From Stictocephala bisonia (lineage: Eukaryota > Arthropoda > Insecta > Hemiptera > Membracidae), in assembly GCA_035578905.1 (NCBI GenBank), contig JAQJVL010000110.1:1-64000 (forward strand): DNA of 64,000 nt, read 5' to 3'. This document shows positions 34,328 through 44,199 of this stretch, in pieces. The notes beneath the pieces were generated by a model. It made no database searches and had not been told where the DNA came from. It saw nothing but the letters and a program-made list of their open reading frames with translations. The translations under genes were made by a program, and so were the position numbers. Numbering within the stretch: the stretch's first letter is position 1; each line of letters begins with the position of its first letter.

Positions 34328-34364
34328 CGGAATTGGCTCCAATGATGCTGAGGTTGTTGAGCAT
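34328..34364 (-). CDS. otp: orthopedia first coding exon (start codon to donor)
   Basis: On the minus strand an ATG at 34364 opens MLNNLSIIGANS and is followed by one extra base and a perfect GTAAGTC donor (34321-34327). The leftover G joins the GA that opens the homeobox exon at 16351 to make GGA (Gly), so the joined protein runs ...GANS-G-HKDCDD without a frame break. In-frame codons continue upstream of the ATG (FTAG just before it) to a stop TAG about 29 codons earlier, with no other ATG, so this ATG is the first usable start if the exon is 5'-terminal. The context (GCCGGAATGC) is reasonable. Phase match, donor quality, same strand and the GC-rich promoter-like block behind it support the call. 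The assignment is inferred, not confirmed by a transcript. An additional acceptor upstream that changes the 5' end cannot be excluded. Confidence 0.8.
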
Positions 34365-34640
34365 TCCGGCGGTGAAGCCCGGCCGAAGCGACAGCGAGGA
34401 CAGAATATTGAGGCCGGGGGCGCACCGAGGTGCACAACCGAGGTCTACCAGCTAACGAACCCAGTAAATATGCCAGCAGATGTCACAAACCATTGTTGGA
34501 GTTCTCACTAAACTATGGTGTTGTTGTCGGCCGTGCTGCGGCACCGAGACGCCTGATTGGCTCACGAGGAGAGGCGGGGCTGACCAATCAGAGAGCTCCA
34601 GCCTCCCCTCTCGCCGCCCCACTACCCACTCAACACTGAC
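34365..34640 (-). promoter_or_regulatory. otp: probable otp 5' UTR and promoter with CCAAT/GC-box core
   Basis: A CpG- and GC-rich stretch directly upstream of the otp start codon in otherwise AT-rich DNA. It contains CTGATTGG (34553-34560), the GC box GGCGGGGC (34573-34580) and CCAATCAG (34584-34591). The two CCAAT boxes are exact inverted copies of each other flanking the GC box, an arrangement typical of NF-Y/Sp1-type promoters. No clear TATA box is seen at the expected spacing. The transcription start is not determined. Confidence 0.55.
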
Positions 34641-35013
34641 GCAGCTCTCAGAGATGTCTCTTCACAAGAATTTCTTCTGCTCCAAAGAATAACTCCAGTT
34701 TGCTATTAACTTTGCCAAGACCAGCAAACAGCTGTGGTTTGTTTTGACGATAATTTGTGGTACATATGCTTGTTAACTTTGCCAAAGTGTATTTTAAGCC
34801 AAGTAGTCTGGCTACTAGCTAGATATAGAAATAATAGACATAAGTAAATGTAGCTTATATTTAAAGAAAACAGAATGCGTCTAATCGTAATGAATAAGTA
34901 ACTTATTGTAAAAGGCTTAATGTAATTTAATTTTGAAACATTTATAACAGCAGTAAATAATTTGGATAACTTAATAACTTGGATAAAAATAACTTAAAAA
35001 CAGTAAATAACTT
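34641..35013. other. AT-rich DNA upstream of the otp promoter block
   Basis: No motif recognised apart from weak AT-rich direct repeats (AACAGTAAATAA) around 34950-35010. Confidence 0.35.
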
Positions 35014-35317
35014 TGATCTTTTCACCAATTCAACACCACTAAATTGTCAGTTACTTCATTACCACTACTTTTTTATCACAATTACGGTTAGGTTGGTTAG
35101 GTGGCTACTAAAGTTGATCACAAACTGGTAATCCAATGATTGACTTACCACCGAATGCGCTGTCCGTGTGTAAGTTCTTGGAAGCGATAAGATAAGGCCA
35201 GCGATATCGGATTCCTAGCGGATAGGGAATACCATAGTGGACGTAAAACTGATTGGGGAACAGTTTTTAGAGCAATTGAATATTTATCAAGTGGTAGTGA
35301 ATTAACGGAAAAGATCC
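35014..35317. mobile_element. inverted-repeat element family C, copy 2 (reverse orientation)
   Basis: Reverse-complement relation to copy 1. The right end GAATTAACGGAAAAGATCC is well kept, the left end decayed. Flanks AATAACTT and AACAACTT match at 7 of 8 bases, supporting an 8 bp target duplication. Internal GGTTAGGTTGGTTAGG is telomere-like. Confidence 0.85.
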
Positions 35318-35379
35318 AACAACTTAAATGTTTGTTCTATATGGAAACTAGTCCATCTATAAGTAGCCAATTAGGAATA

Positions 35380-36175
35380 CAGTAGAACCTCGCTTAACCG
35401 ACGTAGGCCTATACGAGCCGTAATGATGTCGGATAAGTGAAAATGTTGGGTAATAGGGAATAGCAATAAAAGCTCTATTTTTCGTATAACTAAGTAGGCC
35501 TACTTCAATGCATTTTACTACGAATTAAAACTTTAGTACTGTTTAAATGATCATTACTTTGGGTTATAGAATAAAAAATAAAACTGATAAAAATAAGAAA
35601 TACAACTTAATAAAATTTCAGTACAGTATAATTTATTAGTTGCGAAATACAGATTTATTTAACAATACCTAAAATGAAATGTCAATAAACAAAATGTACT
35701 AAATATAAAATTAAACCATTATAAATTAACTTTACAGATAAAAATTACTGTTTTATTTATTTAATTTAACAAGCGTATAAATAAATTAGTTAAATTAATT
35801 GCACACGAGTCTAAAAATAAACTTCCTAGAAGTACTTTAGTGTACGCTCCGTCACTCGGTACAGCCCGCCCTAAAAGTGAACGTAAGGTCGGACAGTAAG
35901 CAACAAAATTACTGTATCTGCTTATTCAAAAATACACTTACTTACTGCTGACCAGTTACTTACTACTGTATTGCATTGTTACGTAATTCACGTAATACAG
36001 TACATGTAGGCCTACTACGCAATTATATTCTGTAACAAATTAACCGATTTTCGTTGTAAAATAGTCCAAATATCTCGGAAAATCATCTGTTTTTTTACGG
36101 TGGCGATTTAGGGACGAGTATGTCGGTTGAAACGAAATGTCGAATAACAGCATGTCGGATAACGAGGCTCTACTG
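35380..36175. mobile_element. pogo/Tigger-like DNA element, non-autonomous (796 bp)
   Basis: Terminal inverted repeats CAGTAGAACCTCGCTTAACC and GGATAACGAGGCTCTACTG, flanked by TA (35378-35379 and 36176-36177), the pogo-type signature. GTCGGATAA and GTCGAATAAC motifs recur near both ends. There is no transposase frame inside. Confidence 0.88.
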
Positions 36176-36229
36176 TACACCATAAATAAAGAAGTAGACT
36201 AGTGAGCATATAGGCTAAGCCTAATGTGA

Positions 36230-36545
36230 AGAGAGAAATGAGGTAGCATCCAATAGTTCCCTAAGTGTGTGTCGAGGTCATGTTTGCTATGTTATGGCAC
36301 TGATGGCAGGGCCACCTCCTTGTCAGCCCTTCCTTGACTGCATCCTAATTCTCAAGGATAATTGTAGTAATCATTACAACAGTTATACTGTAACCAATAA
36401 TTATTATTAGGGTCCTACTGCTGATGTGTAGAGATGTATATTGATTTTACTACATTGGCTACGAAACTGCTAGGAAGGTTTTTGCTGCAGCTGTAAGAAA
36501 AGGACCTCTGTTTCTTTGTTTTATGTGACAACAGTCAATCTACCA
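36230..36545. repeat. dispersed repeat family D, copy 1
   Basis: GCATCCAATAGTTCCCTAAG, then CTCAAGGATAATTGTAGTAA and GTAAGAAAAGGACCTCTGT. The same ordered words occur at 49320-49545 and 60600-60800. Type unknown. Confidence 0.6.
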
Positions 36546-37823
36546 AAGCAGAATTTTAAAATAAAACTATGTCTATAATATAGTCTACAAATAGACTATA
36601 TTTTTGGCTATATTTACGAAATAGGCCTAGGCCCTATATAGGCTACTTCACATAGACTAGTCCATCTCAATTACATTCCAACTGGCATATTTCACATAAA
36701 AAATAAAAACCCACGTTATTAGATTACGTATTCAGTTAGGCTTAATTGAAAGTTTGATATTGTTATTGCAGCTCTGGGTTAAGTTGCCTTGTTACCTGGG
36801 AAAGACTACAGTTTTGTTGTTTCAAGCTATTTTTGATTGTACATTAGCCTTCCCTAGTACCGGTGTTTAAGTATTGTTATAAGTCTAATATAGGCCTATT
36901 CGTGTTGCTCTTACGTGAGAAGTATTTTAAACAATGTTATATAGCAAATTGATTTTATAGCAGCCGTTCTTAATTTTTATTCATCAATAAAGATCTACTA
37001 CATGAATAATACAACAACAAAAGGACATCAAGCACATTAAAACAGTTATAGATAAATAAACAGAAAAATATGGAAATCAAAACAGGATGGCCAAGTACCT
37101 TCGGTACTCCAATGAAACAAACAAACCGTGCAAACGAATTGGAAAAAAGGACGTGAATGAAAATTAAAACCCTTGGCTTTGGCTTTTTTCAACCTCGCTC
37201 GAACGCTAACGTCAAGAATAGCTTTTATGTCTATATTTTTCCAATTTGTTTACATAGTTTGTTTTTTTAATTGGAGTGCTGAATTTAGGCCTACTTGGCC
37301 ATCCCATTTTGTTTTCAAGCTTTTAGTATTTATCTATAACGTTTTTAATGTGCTTGGCGTCTTATTTTTACGTTTTTTGGTAGGCACGGCGCAGGAAGAC
37401 GCAGTTTAACAACATGACTGTAAGGCGGGTATTGCCTATACAAACAATAGTGCGGCGTTATTCTTTTCTCGGCTGCTGTTTTAAATTGAAAATAGGCTAC
37501 TTATATTACAAAACAAGAACCTATACATTAGGTAGCTCCAACTTTGAATGAAATACCCACATATAAAAATTTAATTTCATATTGATCGACCAAGACATTT
37601 GCTGTGTGGCTTAATTGTAGTACAATACGAAAATTCTAATGCATTTATTTATTTGATAAAGCTAGATTTAAGCAGTAAAAAAAATGGTATATTTATTTTC
37701 TGTGATGACAAATACTCACTATCTCAAACTTCTTTATTTCATAGATAATTAACATTTCATGAAATGTGTCAAAAATTGTTACTTTAAGTAACTAAAATGT
37801 TCTTATAATAAAATATTACTACA

Positions 37824-37825
<2 letters not shown>
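36546..37825. other. AT-rich DNA with AGGCCTA words, no gene recognised
   Basis: A 78-codon plus frame (37173-37409) is hydrophobic and Phe-rich without a recognised family. Nothing else supported. Confidence 0.4.

Positions 37826-37828
<3 letters not shown>

Positions 37829-37892
<64 letters not shown>
37829..37892. repeat. (AT)n microsatellite
   Basis: About 32 uninterrupted TA dinucleotides, directly at the 3' end of the antisense LINE. Confidence 0.97.
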
Positions 37893-37895
<3 letters not shown>

Positions 37896-39990
37896 AAGCT
37901 ACAGGTTACTATCAGTGTCTGCCTGACAATACTCCCGAACGCTGTAGAAGGCCCCGTCCAGAAGATAGTTTTTAACTCTCCGTTCAAATGAGTTGGCACA
38001 ACTGTCTCCTCTTATTGATTCAGGTAATGCATTAAAAAGTTGTATTCCTGTGTAGGTTAAGTGTCTCTCGAAAAATGATGTTCTGTGTTTCGGAATGGCG
38101 ATTATTTCGTAAATTATGGCTATGGGTTGTTGTACTGGAAAAGGTTTGTATGTGTTCCTTAACAAATTTTATGTACTGAAAAATATATAGAGAAAAATGT
38201 ATAAATTCTAAAATCCTTAAAAATGTTTTTACATGTTTGTTAGTATTCATTCTTAAAAACTGCTCTATTAGCCTTTTTTTTAAGTAAAAAATGAGATTGG
38301 TTTGAGCAATTTCACTTCCCCATACTGCTACTCCATAGCTTAGATAAGTAAAAACTAAGCCATAATACGCAGTAAGAAGAAGTGACGTGTCACCTACGGC
38401 AGCAAGTCTTCTGATTAGAAATATTCCTGAAGCTATTTTGCTACTGACTGTTAATGTGGCTATGAAGTTTCAAATTTTTGTCTAGCACTATTCACAAAAA
38501 TGTTACTTCATTACACTGTGGTAACACAGAACCATCAACACTCAAGGAAATGTGTGGTGGATGAGACAGATTAGATATGCTGAAGTTAACAAGATGAGCT
38601 TTTGATGTATTCATTGTAAGACAATTTTTCTGAAACCATTGATTTACTGATTTCATTTCATTGCGTGCTTTTACTTCAAGCTGATGTTTGCCAGGAACTC
38701 CAACAGCCATGGAGGTGTCATCGGCAAAGAGACAAAGAAGAGAGTGTCGAACTTCCTGTGGCAAGTCATTTATAAAAAAGGAGGAAAAGGAATGGACCCA
38801 AACCAGATCCTTGGGGCATCCCTACATGAGTGCTAGCAGTATTCTGTCACGCATCCTACAAATGGCATCCGAACAGCTATACTTCGCTCTCTGAGGAAAG
38901 TAGAGATCCAACTATGAGCAGGACCCCTGAATCCTAAAAGGGAGAGCTTTCTGAGAAGCCTATCATGGTTTACAAGATCAAAAGCCTTGGTTAGGTCAAT
39001 CAAAATACCAAGGCTTAGCTTCTTAGAACCTGATCATTAACAATAGCAGATATTAGTGAATTGACAGCATCTATTGTAGATATTTGCTTTATAAACCCGT
39101 ATTGATGTGGAGTCCATAAGTTATTTTTTTCAATTAACCGGAGAAGCCTGGCAACAAACAACTTTTCTAGAACCGTTCAAAAGTTAGAAAGCAAAGAAAT
39201 CGGCCTATACTGAATACAGTCGAACTTGCTTACTTTTTTGTGAACTGGCAGAATAATTGCATGTTTTAAAACTACAGACAGTGTTAATAATTTTCTGATC
39301 TGTAACCAGAAAAATTGAGAAGGTTTGGAGGCAGTTTATATGATTCAGGGAGTCAGAAACTAAAGTATTACTTTGGGTTGAAGTGTGTTCAGTGGACGTG
39401 AAAAAATGTTTTAGCCACATATTCGGGATGCTCAGTATACCACCATTGTCTATAAGAACTATATTTTCGTTCTCTATACTGAAAGAAGATTGGAAATCCT
39501 TTATATCATTCCAGAATGCTTCAGATTTATTTGGTACGCTTGAAATGTTCTCGGAAATTCCGTTTGCCTTTCCCCTACAAATGAGCTCCTGCATTCATTC
39601 TTCTTCTTTTTATAAGAAAGCCTAAGGAGATGGGAAGCATCCAGATCTTTACTTGTATTATACAAGTATCTCAGATCATATCTCATCCGTAAGACCTCAG
39701 AATTGAGGTTAGGTCTGGTGAATGGTTTATTCCTGCGAAGTTTTGATTTTCCTAGAGGGAATGCAACCTCAAAACAGAATTCTAATGCTATCATAAAGTG
39801 TTCAAAACCTTTATCAACATCCTGGGAATTGAAGACATCATGCCAGGATTCTCTCATTAGAAAGTGTCTAAAAGTGTTAAAGTTAGGAAGTGAACATTTT
39901 TGGATAAACTTAAAAAAATTTACTATTATAATTGGGAACTGGATATTCAATGTGGGTTACTTATCCATGGTGATATGTAATAGCTGTGAC
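37893..39990 (-). mobile_element. LINE (endonuclease-RT linker through C-terminus), antisense, decayed
   Basis: Minus-strand pieces in order: the linker between endonuclease and RT (39501-39950, LRRNKPFTRPNLNSEVL; 39205-39594, FWNDIKDFQ), the palm (LIDLTKAFDLVNHD near 38970-39010), the catalytic FADDTSMAV box (38718-38728 region, frame 38492-38764), and the C-terminus (37899-38165, FFERHLTYTGIQLFNALPES). Several frameshifts and stops lie between them. Jockey/CR1-type architecture. Its 3' end abuts the (AT)n run. It is the most complete LINE in the window. Confidence 0.9.
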
Positions 39991-40135
39991 CACAACTTCA
40001 CTATGAATTATTTAACAAAATAATTCATAGTGAACCAACAGTAACGACTGAGGTTGGTAAAAATGTTGTCCAAGCATTTTACCTTTTGCTTGAAGAGGTA
40101 AAATTCATAAATCAATAAAAATTTTAGGAAACATT

Positions 40136-40450
40136 CCAGTATAGCATGTATTAAAATATAAATGGGATACATTGACCGATTTTAGAATAATAAAAGTGTA
40201 AAGTTGACGCACAGTGAAAATTCGTTAAAATTTGTCATACGTACTTTGTACGGTACTTTTTTGTTCCAATTAAGATAAAAATTACTAAAACTCATAATAA
40301 TCATTTTAAAATGCATGTTTAGTAACGCACAAATAAACGAGAAAAACAATGGTATGATTTGTTATAGGCCTCATAGTTTCTTAGTAAACGGCCTTAAAAC
40401 TCGAGTACACATAATTTCTGCTCCGAATAGTATAGGTTTGAATTAAGATT
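40136..40450. repeat. dispersed repeat family B, uninterrupted copy
   Basis: TATTAAAATATAAATGGGAT through CGGTACTTTTTTGTTCCAA and AACGAGAAAAACAA to ATAATTTCTGCTCCGA. It matches the two halves flanking the LINE at 30770-31697 and so shows what that site looked like before insertion. Confidence 0.7.
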
Positions 40451-40689
40451 ATTTCCATTCAAAACTTACTGCAGCTTCCTTACAGTAGGTACTTTCTTTA
40501 TCACTTTCTTCATCAAAATCCTTGAAGAAGGACGAAACGTCTGGAGGCTGTAGTTGAGGTTGGGATATGGCCTAGGTCTACTGTTAGTAGTTGAGGTTAG
40601 GCTAGTGTTGGACGTTTGTAGGTTATTGCGGTCATTTGTTTATATCATCGGTGGTTAGAGTTGACACTGTAGAAAATGTGGTGTATATT

Positions 40690-40980
40690 TAATGTTTTAG
40701 TTATTTATTTATTTTAAATAATACAAAAATGAACAACAGTGTGACCCCACCAAGTTACGCAGAACTTGTCGACGGGGTCCAATAATTACATAACAATTTT
40801 CATTTTCCCTAATGTATAATAATTGGTTTATACTAAATGTACTAAATACTAAACATTTTAGATAATTGCTACATAGTATAAATACTTAATTTTTCCAACT
40901 AATTTTAATATTGGCTTACAGTAAAATAAGAATCACAGAATTTAAGGAATAGTAGTAATTTTAATGTTTAAAAGATACCG
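40690..40980. other. possible LINE 3' tail and AT-rich DNA
   Basis: TTATTTATTTATTTTAAATA followed by GTGTGACCCCACCAAG looks like an antisense A-rich retroelement tail, but no coding part is attached. Confidence 0.3.
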
Positions 40981-40984
40981 AGAT

Positions 40985-41310
40985 TTGTCAGTATTGTTGC
41001 CTCACCACTAGGCAGTGGGTCCCGTAAACATGGGATACGTAGATCTGGCGTGGGAGGGACTTAGGGGTGGGTTGAGGGGGAGGATGTGATATTAAAAGCA
41101 GGTATGACGGAGGGGTGGGTCCGGAATGCAATATTGCACGCTAATATCCTCACAAAGCATACCTGCCGAGCCCCTCTTCAAAAATAACAATTAATGCAGT
41201 TGATATTGCCCTGCTGGTATAAACCCCGCGAAACAATATTGCCGTTGGTAATGTGCGCCAGGCGCGCTTACCTCGATCACCTGGCCGCACACAAGGTAAC
41301 AACAACAGTT
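40985..41310. promoter_or_regulatory. GC-rich unique island upstream of otp, possible enhancer
   Basis: Non-repetitive, GC-elevated, with GCAATATTGCACG, GGTAATGTGCGCCAGGCGCG and CACCTG. Position about 6.5 kb upstream of otp exon 1. Regulatory role is an inference from composition. Confidence 0.25.
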
Positions 41311-41424
41311 ATTACTTTTGAAAGACATTATCTCATGATAATATCTTGATTTATTTTATGCAATTTTTAAATTTGTTCAGTAATCATTGAGATAATGCTG
41401 GAACAATGTAATGAGAACTAAACA

Positions 41425-41705
41425 ACTATTCAAACTTCAGAAGAGAGCCGTGAGGATCATCTTCAAACTAAGAACAACCGATTCATGCAGAGAATGGTTT
41501 AAAACCACAACATTTTAACACTTCCATCCATTTATATACATCAAACACTAAGTTTTGTCATAAATAACCCTGACCTTTTCAGAATGGAACCATCTCAAAG
41601 CTCCAATAGCTTCAACCTCCAAAGTAAATGTAACATTCTCTCTCTCTGCATGAGTTACATTAATTTAGATTTCTTAATAATTTGATAAAATATTATTCAA
41701 ATTAG
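41425..41705 (+). mobile_element. short LINE fragment (RT C-terminal region)
   Basis: LQKRAVRIIFKLRTTDSCRE is read near 41438-41500, followed by HNILT-like words. It aligns with ILQNRAIRIIFGLKNSESC in the LINE at 30770. Broken by stops. Confidence 0.7.
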
Positions 41706-42089
41706 ATTTAATTCTCTTTAGTCTCAGGGTTAAATGTGGGTAAATTGGTGAGGCTGTAAATTACAATGAATTACAACTTGTTTGAAAAAGCTACTTTATT
41801 ACATCATTTTTTTACTTTACTTTCTTTTAAAATTTCATTACAATAAAATTGAAATTCAATTAATCATCTAAAAAACTGATTTCTAAAACATGATTTGATT
41901 TTATAACTAAAACTTATCTTATTGTCCTTGCATTATCTTGATGAAACCCCACGTGGTCTTCATGTGGTAATAACTTGATATTGTTTAATCTTTTAAAACT
42001 ACACAAAAAGTATCAAATTTATTTAAATCTTTCTTTTAAAACAAACATGTATTGCTATTTTAAAGAATTTAGTTATACTTTAAAACGGT

Positions 42090-42495
42090 CACAAGCGGTC
42101 TTCATGTGGTCTACCGGGAGGAACACCATGTTCCTGTGTTATTTCTTCAAACGATTGACGCAGAGTGGCTGATGCCTCCAAGACGCTGGAGTAGGTTCCT
42201 CCTCCTACTTTCCTGTCCGTTAAAACTAATGGTATTGGGTCAGAGGCTCAACTTCCGCCTATACCATGCGGTTCTGACCCCAGTAAGTGCTGCTCCCACT
42301 GTTTGTTTCCCCAACTAGACACGTCTCCTGGATTCGACTGGTGTATGACATAGTGACATCCCTTTGGATTTCCAGGTCGACTCTTCCAGCGACGCGCCAG
42401 CCCATGTGTGTGTTGATAACAATGAAAAGGAATGTTGTTTACTCAATTCTCAGAAGACTGCCCTGGAATAAATATCTCTACCCACTTCCCTAGCT
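42090..42495 (+). pseudogene. possible coding segment or processed fragment with splice-like signals
   Basis: A GC-enriched island in AT-rich DNA. One frame opens with REEHHVPVLFLQTIDAEWL and runs to a GTAAGT donor-like word at 42282. After TTTGGATTTCCAG (an acceptor-like word ending at 42376) a frame gives VDSSSDAPAHVC then NNEKECCLLNSQKTALE and a stop TAA (about 42470). The two frames are in phase across the implied 95-base intron. No family recognised. Other frames are also open, so coding status is doubtful. Confidence 0.25.
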
Positions 42496-42599
42496 GGCTG
42501 GTTATTTACTTACAACGATTTCCGAATATTATTTGAATGTTCGTTGATTATTTTAATTAAATATATTTATTTCTTCAATAAAATCATTTATCATTTTTA

Positions 42600-42990
42600 T
42601 TTTATTTAATTGATTTATTCGTCAATTTGGTGGACCTGTTACATAAAACAAATCTACCAATACCTAAATACCGGCCCTCCTTTTTTAAAAAACATTTATT
42701 AATGAATGGTATTAAATTATTTAATTCTCTGCCAGCCCCACTAAAAATTAAAATGGATGCAAAACCTTTTAAAACCAGACTTAAAGGCTTACTTTTGAGT
42801 GAAGCATATTATAATATAAATGAGTTTCTGCAACGTAATTAGTAGTTAATGTTTTAATTATAATTCTAGGAATATATATACAGTATTGTTGTATTCTATG
42901 TACAGTATTGTTCACTAGAATAATTGACTCAGCCCATGTACTAATTGTATTATATGGCAATACAGTTTGATTGATTGAACCCTGTCGACT
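42600..42990 (+). mobile_element. LINE 3' end
   Basis: The 71-codon frame 42627-42842 gives PKYRPSFFKKHLLMNGIKLF then NSLPAPLKIK and GLLLSEAYYNINEFL, the C-terminus typical of these LINEs. The 3' end is a TTGATTGATTGA tail near 42970-42980. Confidence 0.8.
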
Positions 42991-43237
42991 GACATTAACG
43001 ACTTAATGTAAATGCCGCTTACAGAAAAACGACCGACCGACCAATGTGGATGAGTAAAGAGTAGGCTAAATGCCGCTCTGGCTATCACAACCATGAGAAT
43101 TATATCAGAACGATGGAAGTATAATCAACTTTAAAAACAGTAAACAGGTCTACGTTTGTGAAATGAGTTTACCACGGTTTACTTAAGAGTCTAAAATAAA
43201 TTAGTTGATAAATTATACCACTAAACTGACATACAGT

Positions 43238-43335
43238 ACTGTATAGATCTGACTTACTGTATAGATCTGACTTACTGTATAGATCTGACTTACTGTATAG
43301 ATCTGACTTACTGTATAGATCTGACCTACTCTAAA
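43238..43335. repeat. 18 bp tandem repeat, about 5 copies
   Basis: Unit TGTATAGATCTGACTTAC. Confidence 0.95.
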
Positions 43336-43372
43336 GCAAGTTAATATTTAGTAGTAAGTAAATAAAACAATG

Positions 43373-43711
43373 GGACCTTTTCCATTGATTAAATACCACT
43401 ACCTTTTACGTTACTTCACTACCACTACTTTTTTATCGGAATTACGGTCAGGTTGGGTTAGGTCGCTAGTAAGTTGATCACAAACTGGTAAATCCAATGA
43501 TTGACTTACCACCGAATGCGATCTCCGTGTGTAAGTTCTTGGAAAGCATTAAGATAAGGCTAGCGGTATCGGATTTCTAGCGGATAGGGAATACCACAGT
43601 GGACGTAAAAATGATTGGGGAACAGTTTTTAGAGCAATAGAATCTTTATAATGCGGTAGTGAATTAACGGAAACAAAAAAAGTAGTGGTATTGAATTAAC
43701 GGAAACGATCC
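43373..43711. mobile_element. inverted-repeat element family C, copy 3 with doubled ends
   Basis: Flanks AAACAATG and AAACGATG (7 of 8) support an 8 bp target duplication. Each end carries the terminal motif twice (at the right, GGTAGTGAATTAACGGAAAC then GGTATTGAATTAACGGAAAC). It has the internal GGTTGGGTTAGG word. Same orientation as copy 2. Confidence 0.85.
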
Positions 43712-44199
43712 AAACGATGATTTCCAGGTCGAAACCCAGCGTTAAGAAGATGTATATTTAATGGTTGAATACCTGAATTGTCATGGCCTTAAACAAAATA
43801 TAAACTGTACATAAGCAAGACGCCGAGTGAACATCAAAAACTATATTTAATTGATTATATATGCCTAATCGTCAATTGTCTAAGAGAATCTTGCGATGAA
43901 TCCTAAAAGTCTTGTTTGTAAAGTGGTGCGAGATTCAGCCAAAATCAGTCCACCACACGATGAGCGTGATTACATGGTACTCAACAGAGTTGCAACGTAG
44001 TTCCCCATAGTTGCGTGTATGAGGGTTAGATGAATTCCCAATCGTTTAGTGTGTTGGGTAGTAGTGTGACTCCTGAAAACGTCACATACTTGAACATACT
44101 TAAGACCTAAACATGTAAATTTTGAGAAATGAAACTAAAGCTTAGTCCCATAAAAAGAATTATATGCTTTGCAAGTTGATTGAATTATATGAAAACAAG
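43712..44199. other. nothing recognised
   Basis: AT-rich DNA; no frame or repeat recognised. Confidence 0.4.

Noticed and set aside
37784..37999. Tyr-Ile repeat frame
   Set aside because: Translated (AT)n microsatellite; likewise the frames at 58107-58365.
39383..40023. Plus-strand frames of 80-106 codons
   Set aside because: Antisense shadows of the LINE coded on the minus strand.
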